Shown here: positions 58,032 through 64,000 of the stretch, piece by piece
Layout of the letters: every line of letters starts with the position of its first letter
Numbering within the stretch: the stretch's first letter is position 1
DNA from: Vibrio injensis
Lineage (GTDB): Bacteria; Pseudomonadota; Gammaproteobacteria; Enterobacterales; Vibrionaceae
Direction: 5' to 3'
DNA: 64,000 nt
NCBI RefSeq assembly: GCF_001895205.1
Contig: NZ_BDJF01000027.1
Location: 496,001 to 560,000, forward strand
The notes under the pieces: generated by a model
What the model saw: only the letters and a program-made list of their open reading frames with translations
Databases searched by the model: none
Told to the model about the DNA's origin: nothing
Position numbers and translations under genes: made by a program

Positions 58032-59237
58032 TCAAATTGGTAGTGGCATTGACTGTGATGGGTCTTGCGGCTTGTAGACACGTTTTAAACCCAGTATCGC
58101 CAGCATGGACATCAATAACATAATGATCCCTAAAGGAAGCTGGTTGGTAGCAGGAAACAAAGAGGCGGTTAGCGTGGCTAAGCCTGCGCCTAAGTTTTGC
58201 ATTCCGCCTAATATCGCACCACCAGTGCCAGCATGGTAAGGCAGTGGATTGAGCGCTCCGGTTGTCGCCGCTGGGAACAAAATGCCCGCACCGAGAAAAT
58301 ACACCGTTGCGCCACCAATGAGTGTTAATGCGGTCGTTTGGTCGAATAGACCAGGGATGAGGACAATCATTGAGCCACAAAAAATCGCCATTAGACCGAC
58401 ACGCAACGCTTGTTTTTCACTGTATTTCTGCGCGACGACGCTAGATAACCAAGCGCCAGCTAAGTAACCCGGAATGGGTGTTACAAACAACAAGCTAACG
58501 GTCGTCGCTGGCAGAGCTAATACGCCACCAAGTAATACACCAGCAGCCGCTTCAAAGACCGCTAAGCCAGCGAAGGTCGCGACTAAGCAGATTAAGTAAC
58601 CTTGAAAGCGGTGATCCGACATCACAAACTGATAACTGCGTATCACCGGCTCTTTTCGGCGGTTCGCTTTCGGCAAGGTCTCGACTAAGCTAGTCAGCAT
58701 CGTAATCAGCACTGCAATCGCAAAGAGCGATAAAAACAGATAGCTAGATCGCCAACCAAATGCCTCAGTTAAGTAACCGCCTAATACCGGCGCAATCAGT
58801 GGTGAAAAAATTAAACACATACTAATCAAGCTATTGGCTTGATGAAGTTTACTGCCGGTAAAACAGTCACGGGTGAGTGTACGACACATCGCGCCACCAC
58901 AACCAATACCAAGCCCTTGAATAAAACTACCGGCTAAAAACCAGTGGTATTGATGAGCAAACAACGCAATCAAAGTCCCGAAAATATAAATGACTAACCC
59001 AACAATGATGATCGGTTTTCGGCCCAAGCGGTCAGACAGTGGTCCGTAAACAAACTGTGATAAGCCGTAGGGAATCAAATAACAAGCCATCACTGCTTGT
59101 AGTGCTGATGGGGAAACTAAAAACTCCCCAGCCATATGACCAATGGATGGAACATACATTGTTTGTGTCATTTGACCTACCGCCGCTAAAATCGCGATCA
59201 AAAAAGTCAATTTGACTAATGGAAATGTTGCAGACAT
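58032..59237 (-). CDS. MFS drug exporter (EmrD/Bcr-like)
   Basis: A 401-aa inner-membrane proton antiporter with 12 helices. Motif A appears as YGPLSDRLGRKPI after helix 2, and motif C-like SPLIAPVLGGYL occurs in helix 5, as in the 12-helix drug antiporters such as EmrD and Bcr. GGAG lies before the ATG at 59237; the longer frame would start at a GTG overlapping that site. The drug range is unknown. Confidence 0.88.
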   Translation of the reverse strand: MSATFPLVKLTFLIAILAAVGQMTQTMYVPSIGHMAGEFLVSPSALQAVMACYLIPYGLSQFVYGPLSDRLGRKPIIIVGLVIYIFGTLIALFAHQYHWFLAGSFIQGLGIGCGGAMCRTLTRDCFTGSKLHQANSLISMCLIFSPLIAPVLGGYLTEAFGWRSSYLFLSLFAIAVLITMLTSLVETLPKANRRKEPVIRSYQFVMSDHRFQGYLICLVATFAGLAVFEAAAGVLLGGVLALPATTVSLLFVTPIPGYLAGAWLSSVVAQKYSEKQALRVGLMAIFCGSMIVLIPGLFDQTTALTLIGGATVYFLGAGILFPAATTGALNPLPYHAGTGGAILGGMQNLGAGLATLTASLFPATNQLPLGIIMLLMSMLAILGLKRVYKPQDPSQSMPLPI

Positions 59238-59560
59238 TACGTTCTCCACCTAACAACATTAAAGCGTGAGGATTGATATTAAGTATGAATAAAAATAGCC
59301 AGCAAACCTTGGTTTACGGCGCGTGATATTAGTCATCAGTATACGGTTAATCAATCGAAAAATGATAAGATAAGCACGATATAATTCTATACTGATGATT
59401 AGATAAACTAATTCGAATGAGTGGGATTACTTTCAATGGCGATGGGATGAAATTTATCAATACCACATCAACGTTGAGGTTTTTTTTAGGCTGGCTATTG
59501 CTTTCGGTCTTTGGAGTCTCTACATTATCTAAATGAGAACTAATATCATGTGAGGTGTGT
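59238..59560. other. Intergenic region with a possible tiny ORF
   Basis: This stretch upstream of the exporter and of the small membrane protein includes a 29-codon frame at 59447-59536 whose product would be hydrophobic in the middle (LGWLLLSVFGVS). It has no proper Shine-Dalgarno and is unproven. Confidence 0.25.
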
Positions 59561-59839
59561 GTGTTAGCGTGGTTAGCAACGGTGTTTCTTCTAGTCGGAT
59601 TAGGGATTAAATTGGCGGTCTCGTCACGTTGGGTTATTGGTGTGCTCAGTGGATTAACCTTATTATCTTGGTTTGTATGGTTTGATATACGCTTAGTTTG
59701 TCTTGGGTTATTTATCGCGGCTCCATTTCTTGTTCGCTTATCTAATCAACATACGGCCACATTATGCTTTTTACTGTGTGTGATGGGTTCCACGCTGGGT
59801 AGTTTACTCATTACGTTATTGGCTGTTCACTCAATATAA
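59561..59839 (+). CDS. Small hydrophobic membrane protein
   Basis: A 92-aa protein with about three membrane helices, starting at GTG 59561 (TGAGG is 5 bases upstream) or GTG 59555. It is placed just before the siderophore transport genes, where some genomes carry small membrane proteins linked with iron uptake. That link is inference. No family recognised. Confidence 0.4.
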   Translation: MLAWLATVFLLVGLGIKLAVSSRWVIGVLSGLTLLSWFVWFDIRLVCLGLFIAAPFLVRLSNQHTATLCFLLCVMGSTLGSLLITLLAVHSI

Positions 59840-60015
59840 CTTCGTTGGTCGCCTCAATATACTGGGGAGACGCCTCTATGTTTTATCATCAGTGAAATGA
59901 GAAATTTACAATAATAACCGCGTGATTACGTGGTTTTTCGTATTCAATATTCATCAAATCCGACCCTAGCTATTGCGAGGAAAAACAGAACTGGTTATAG
60001 TTCTCCGCACTCTAA

Positions 60016-60030
60016 TGCGAATGCTTATCA
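60016..60030. promoter_or_regulatory. Fur box upstream of vctP
   Basis: TGCGAATGCTTATCA matches the 7-1-7 Fur pattern TGATAAT-N-ATTATCA at 11 of 14 defined positions, 38 bp before the vctP start. It suggests repression by Fur with iron. Confidence 0.6.
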
Positions 60031-60067
60031 AAATATGTCGCAGTCATTTTAGCCAGTAAGGAATCGT

Positions 60068-60976
60068 ATGAAATCAATAATCAGTTGGGCAGCGTTGGGC
60101 TTGTTCACCTCAATATCTGTTCATGCCGCCAATGTGACCATTGAACATCAAATGGGAAAAACCACACTACAACAAAACCCTCAACGTGTGGTGGTCATCG
60201 GTGTTGGCCCATTAGATGCTGTTGATTATTTTGGAATTAATCCTGTCGCCGTCTCAAAAGTTGCCGAATTGCCTGATTATTTAGCCAAATACCGAGGCGA
60301 TGATTACGCTCCGGCGGGTTCGTTGTTTGAGCCTGATTTTGAACGTATTTTTATGCAAAAACCGGATCTGATCATTACTGGTCCGCGCGCGGCACGAACG
60401 GCTTATGATGAACTGAATAAAATCGCCCCGACTGTAGTATTTGCGGTGGATGATAACCAACCGTATTGGCAGAGCACTCAAGCTCAGTGGCGCAATTTAG
60501 GTAAAATTTTTGCTATTGAAGATAAAGTTGAAGAAAAAATCGCTCAGTTAGATAAAAAGTTTTCTGAGGTGAAGGCCTACAATCAGCAGCATCAAGCTCA
60601 AGCAATGACGGTAATGAGCTCTGGTGGCAATATTACCACCTTTGGCGCTAATTCCCGTTTTGCAGCCATTTATAAAGATTTTGGCTTCAGCGAAGCCGCA
60701 CAGGTTAAGCAAACGGCTAACCATGGTAATTTAGTCTCTTACGAATACATTCGTCAAAACAACCCTCAAACGCTGTTTATTATCGATCGAGATAAATTAG
60801 TCAACAAAGGACAAAGCCACACGCGTGAAGAGTTTGAAAATCCGTTGATTAAAGCGACGGACGCTTATAAGCAAGATCGTATGGTATTTTTAGATTTGAA
60901 TGCTTGGTACTTGTCGATTGCTGGTGTGACCGCGACTGAGCAGATGTTAAGTGATATGCAAGTTAGCCTTCATTAA
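60068..60976 (+). CDS. vctP: Ferric-siderophore periplasmic binding protein (VctP-like)
   Basis: A 302-aa precursor with signal peptide MKSIISWAALGLFTSISVHA. The mature protein is a FhuD/FepB-type binding protein (PF01497 pattern): VVVIGVGPLDAVDYFGI, PDLIITG, LGKIF, and the single helical backbone of class III. With vctD, vctG and vctC it forms an ABC importer for catechol siderophores such as vibriobactin and enterobactin, as known from V. cholerae. Confidence 0.88.
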   Translation: MKSIISWAALGLFTSISVHAANVTIEHQMGKTTLQQNPQRVVVIGVGPLDAVDYFGINPVAVSKVAELPDYLAKYRGDDYAPAGSLFEPDFERIFMQKPDLIITGPRAARTAYDELNKIAPTVVFAVDDNQPYWQSTQAQWRNLGKIFAIEDKVEEKIAQLDKKFSEVKAYNQQHQAQAMTVMSSGGNITTFGANSRFAAIYKDFGFSEAAQVKQTANHGNLVSYEYIRQNNPQTLFIIDRDKLVNKGQSHTREEFENPLIKATDAYKQDRMVFLDLNAWYLSIAGVTATEQMLSDMQVSLH

Positions 60977-61250
60977 TCCTATCGGTTTTCTGTGTGAGGC
61001 TGCTGCCTTGTTAATGCTCAATAATCGTCATTAGCCAGCGGTTTCACATGGTTTACATTAGGTCACTAGCAGACTTGATTGACACTCTGAGTCTGTTAGC
61101 GCTCTTAGATAGCTATCATCAACCAATTGTTATTGAAGTTTATCGATTAACGAAACTGGTTTTCTCTAATCATCATAAGATTGATGCTCTAGGCTCTGCT
61201 TACCATCTTGCTAGATTTGATTTCGTTTTTGTTGTTATTTGAGGTTAACT
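60977..61250. other. 274-bp gap inside the siderophore operon
   Basis: No hairpin terminator and no second Fur box were seen between vctP and vctD. A 64-codon frame at 61048-61242 is present, but it lacks a start signal and is probably spurious. The operon probably reads through. Confidence 0.35.
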
Positions 61251-62189
61251 TTGAAAAAGTTATTACTCGTACTCCTACTGCTCAGTTTGTGTTCCTTATT
61301 TGTTGGCGTCGGGCAACTGTCCTTTTCTGCGTTGGTGCAGGGGGATGAAGTGGCTTGGCAATTGTTGCTGACGAGTCGTATTCCCCGTTTATTAGCGGTA
61401 CTTTTAGCTGGTGGTGGGTTAAGCATTGCTGGGCTTATCATGCAGCAGATTAGTCAAAACCGTTTTGCGGCGCCTTCGACCTCTGGCACGATAGAATGTG
61501 CGATGCTTGGCTATGTGCTGAGTTTGGTATTGTTTGGTCATGGCGACAGTTTATTGCTGATTTTCTCTACGGCGATGATTGGTACACTGATTTTTGTCCA
61601 ATTTATTCAGCGTATTCAGTTTAAAAACGTGGTGTTTGTGCCGTTGATCGGGATTATTTTTGGCAGTGTTGTGCAATCAGCAGCAACGTTTATCGCTTAT
61701 CGTTATGACGCTTTACAAAACTTATCGGGTTGGGCAGTGGCTAATTTTGCCAACTTACTGAGTGGTGACTTTGAACTGCTCTACATTGCAATTCCTGTCG
61801 CGATATTGAGTTATTTATACGCTGCAAGAATATCCGCGGTAGGAATGGGTAAAGATTTTGCTATCAATCTCGGTCTCAATTATCAACAAGTGCTCACCCT
61901 TGGCGTCTGTTTGGTCTCGATTATGGCGGCATCGGTGGTGATGATTGTTGGCCAATTACCTTTTCTAGGCTTGATTGTGCCTAATTTAGTCAGCTATTTT
62001 TATGGCGATAATCTGCGTAAAAATATTCCACGCACGGCGTTGTTTGGTGCATCTCTCGTACTGGTTTGCGACATTGTTAGTCGCGTGCTGATCTTCCCTT
62101 ATGAAATACCAATTTCGATGATCATCAGTATTATTGGCGGCATTGCGTTTATCGTATTGATTTTGAGAGGACCTCAGCATGCAAGATAA
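61251..62189 (+). CDS. vctD: Siderophore ABC transporter permease (VctD-like)
   Basis: A 312-aa FecCD-type inner-membrane permease with about eight to nine helices. SRIPRLLAVLLAGGGLSIAG is the family's coupling region, and FLGLIVPNLVSYFYG is near the end. The start is probably TTG at 61251, with GAGG six bases upstream; the frame opens at another TTG at 61239. It overlaps vctG by 11 bp. Confidence 0.9.
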   Translation: MKKLLLVLLLLSLCSLFVGVGQLSFSALVQGDEVAWQLLLTSRIPRLLAVLLAGGGLSIAGLIMQQISQNRFAAPSTSGTIECAMLGYVLSLVLFGHGDSLLLIFSTAMIGTLIFVQFIQRIQFKNVVFVPLIGIIFGSVVQSAATFIAYRYDALQNLSGWAVANFANLLSGDFELLYIAIPVAILSYLYAARISAVGMGKDFAINLGLNYQQVLTLGVCLVSIMAASVVMIVGQLPFLGLIVPNLVSYFYGDNLRKNIPRTALFGASLVLVCDIVSRVLIFPYEIPISMIISIIGGIAFIVLILRGPQHAR

Positions 62190-63129
62190 ACATAAAACGT
62201 TATTGATGCTGGTTTTGGCACTCGGTTTTGCGGTGCTATTTATTGGCGTCGGTCTTAATGCGGATAATTATCAGTATTTCTTGTCGCGTCGTATCCCGAA
62301 AGTGCTAGCGATTGTGGTAGCCGCTATCGCCATCGCTCAATCCTCCTTAGCTTTTCAAACCATTACCCATAATAGAATTTTGACACCGAGTATCATGGGT
62401 TTTGATGCCTTGTATCTTTTAGTTCAAGTTCTGGTTGTGGCTACATTAGGTAGTTTTAGTGTCATCATGTTGAACACTTACCTAAATTTTTCGTTATCGG
62501 TTCTGGCTATGCTGCTGTTTTCGAGCTTGCTGTTTACTTTTTATTTTCGTCGTCAGCGTAATAACATCATCGTTTTGCTATTACTTGGCGTGATTTTAGG
62601 TCAGCTATTTTCCAACTTTTCATCCTTTTTTATTATGTTGATGGATCCTAATGACTTTGCAGCAGTCCAGGCGAAAATGTTTGCTAGTTTCAATAATGTT
62701 AACGTGAAACTGGTTTATGCCGTATCACCGCTATTACTCGTGGTGAGTTATTTACTGTTCCGTATGCATCGTACACTCGATGTTTTTTGGCTCGATAATG
62801 ATAATGCGGTTAGCCTCGGTGTTGATGTTAAGCGCACCACGCGTGATGTGATGTTGCTGAGTGCGGTGTTGGTCTCAATTTCGACAGCTTTGGTTGGACC
62901 GGTAATGTTTTTTGGTTTGCTGGTGACCAATTTAACTCGTGAATGGCTACGTTCTTATCAACATCGTGTGTTACTTATGGCTTGCTCTGCGATGTCGGTC
63001 GTTGCTCTTTTAGGCGGGCAGTGGATAGTAGAAAACGTATTTTCATTTGGTACCACCTTGAGTGTGATCATCAACTTCATTGGTGGGATTTATTTCCTCT
63101 CTCTTCTCTTGCGTAATAAAGTGGTGTAG
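62179..63129 (+). CDS. vctG: Siderophore ABC transporter permease (VctG-like)
   Basis: A 316-aa FecCD-type permease, partner of VctD. It has SRRIPKVLAIVVAAIAIA, a helix-rich middle, and MFFGLLVTNLTREW near the end. GAGG lies before the ATG at 62179, inside the end of vctD, indicating translational coupling. Confidence 0.9.
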   Translation: MQDKHKTLLMLVLALGFAVLFIGVGLNADNYQYFLSRRIPKVLAIVVAAIAIAQSSLAFQTITHNRILTPSIMGFDALYLLVQVLVVATLGSFSVIMLNTYLNFSLSVLAMLLFSSLLFTFYFRRQRNNIIVLLLLGVILGQLFSNFSSFFIMLMDPNDFAAVQAKMFASFNNVNVKLVYAVSPLLLVVSYLLFRMHRTLDVFWLDNDNAVSLGVDVKRTTRDVMLLSAVLVSISTALVGPVMFFGLLVTNLTREWLRSYQHRVLLMACSAMSVVALLGGQWIVENVFSFGTTLSVIINFIGGIYFLSLLLRNKVV

Positions 63130-63135
63130 CCCGTT

Positions 63136-63897
63136 ATGATTCAATTAGACAAACTGACCAAGTATTTCGGCTCTCAAGCTGTGGTTCATCAAGCGAGCGC
63201 GCAATTTTCGAAAGGCCAGGTGACCTCAATTATTGGCCCGAATGGGGCAGGCAAGAGCACTTTGTTATCAATGGCAAGCCGCTTAATGTCACGTGATGAA
63301 GGTAAGGTTTGGATTGAAAGCCGTGAATTGGTGGATTGGGATACCAAAAGCCTCGCCAAAAAACTGTCCGTTTTACGTCAAGCCAACAATCTGACCATGC
63401 GCTTTACCGTACGTGAGTTAATCGCTTTTGGGCGTTTTCCACATTCTCAAGGTAAGCTCACGGTAGAGGATAACGCTATTATTGATCAAGCGATTGCTTA
63501 TCTTGATATAAAAAGCATGGAACATAAGTACCTTGATGAATTGAGTGGTGGTCAACGTCAACTGGCGTTTATTGCGATGGTCATGGCCCAAGATACCGAT
63601 TGTGTTTTTTTGGATGAACCGCTAAATAATTTAGATATTAAACACTCACTGCAGATTATGGAAACGATCCGCCGTCTGGCGCATGATCTAAACAAAGCGG
63701 TCGTGGTGGTTATTCACGATATCAATTTTGCTTCTTGCTATTCCGACCGGATTATTGCCCTAAAAAAGGGAATAGTAGTGGCCAGTGGTTCGGTGGAAGA
63801 GGTGATTCAAGCTTCAGTATTAGAAGACATTTACGAAACGCCTTTTCGAGTCTTAGAGCTGGAAGGGAAGAGAATGTGTCTTTACCACACTGCATAA
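63136..63897 (+). CDS. vctC: Siderophore ABC transporter ATP-binding protein (VctC-like)
   Basis: A 253-aa ATPase driving the VctDG permease. Walker A GPNGAGKST, signature LSGGQRQ, Walker B CVFLDEP and the H-loop VIHD are all intact. It starts six bases after vctG and is the last gene in the window. Confidence 0.93.
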   Translation: MIQLDKLTKYFGSQAVVHQASAQFSKGQVTSIIGPNGAGKSTLLSMASRLMSRDEGKVWIESRELVDWDTKSLAKKLSVLRQANNLTMRFTVRELIAFGRFPHSQGKLTVEDNAIIDQAIAYLDIKSMEHKYLDELSGGQRQLAFIAMVMAQDTDCVFLDEPLNNLDIKHSLQIMETIRRLAHDLNKAVVVVIHDINFASCYSDRIIALKKGIVVASGSVEEVIQASVLEDIYETPFRVLELEGKRMCLYHTA

Positions 63898-64000
63898 GGT
63901 GGTGGCCTTATCAAGACCAATAAGGGCAGAGAAATATTTCTCGCTAGAAAAGAATAGATTATTTGTTACAGATCAATAAAAGAAGCGGCTTAACTGAGCA

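Noticed and set aside
61048..61242. 64-codon frame between vctP and vctD
   Set aside because: No ribosome site, no recognisable features; it overlaps the first of the two possible vctD TTG starts.
1..64000. CRISPR arrays, tRNA or rRNA genes, insertion sequences, phage or integron repeats
   Set aside because: None was seen on reading the window; no repeat arrays or transposase-like proteins are present.

Overview
The window looks like part of the second (smaller) chromosome of a Vibrio close to, but not identical with, V. cholerae. The signs are a Qrr quorum-sensing small RNA gene with LuxO-type sites, vctPDGC-like siderophore uptake genes, a fadL-volA pair, an ompW gene, a ShyA-like endopeptidase beside a GGDEF/EAL protein, a VCA0956-like diguanylate cyclase beside cheV, and many genes whose closest remembered relatives carry VCA numbers. 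These matches come from recognising protein sequences and from general knowledge; no search was run. I saw no rRNA, tRNA, CRISPR array, insertion sequence, phage or integron repeat. Most of the window is compact core-like DNA, with convergent gene pairs often sharing a perfect bidirectional hairpin.

Layout. 1-226: start of a membrane sensor cut by the window edge. 0.5-7.5 kb: P-type ATPase, HAD phosphatase, SulP transporter, nagB and a small DUF3081-like gene. 7.8-11.6 kb: divergent maoP/hdfR pair (same arrangement as in E. coli), an Lpp-like lipoprotein and a DEAD-box helicase. 11.7-20.1 kb: YjiH-like membrane protein, second SulP transporter, a one-domain CBM48 protein, ShyA-like M23 endopeptidase, GGDEF/EAL protein and two small unknown genes, one only 44 aa. 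20.2-26.8 kb: glutaredoxin-domain protein, porin, FAH-family enzyme, LysE exporter, phosphohexomutase, and aroG behind a TyrR box. 26.9-33.8 kb: lactate cluster lldP-lldD-dld(FeS) with a divergent LysR regulator. 33.8-39.8 kb: unknown protein, Lon-like protease, DUF2850-like protein, ppnP, pirin, AlkB-like dioxygenase.

39.8-45.0 kb is a signalling region: the Qrr RNA (39997-40103) with a sigma-54 promoter and two LuxO-type sites, a large XRE regulator with three 14-bp direct repeats at its start codon, a divergent unknown gene, a diguanylate cyclase, cheV and ppiC. 45.3-54.2 kb is mostly envelope and polymer use: ompW with FNR and CRP sites, volA and fadL, a secreted alpha-amylase, a gene broken by one in-frame TGA, and an aldo/keto reductase. 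54.2-63.9 kb: Dcu transporter, nadE divergent from a NadD-like gene, EmrD-like exporter, then vctP-vctD-vctG-vctC behind a Fur box.

The most notable element outside the protein genes is the Qrr RNA: the -24/-12 promoter, the predicted +1 base, the four stem-loop layout, the conserved core and the upstream LuxO sites agree with one another. The least explained parts are the XRE regulator with its repeats and divergent partner, the gene with an internal TGA, and the 44-aa protein.
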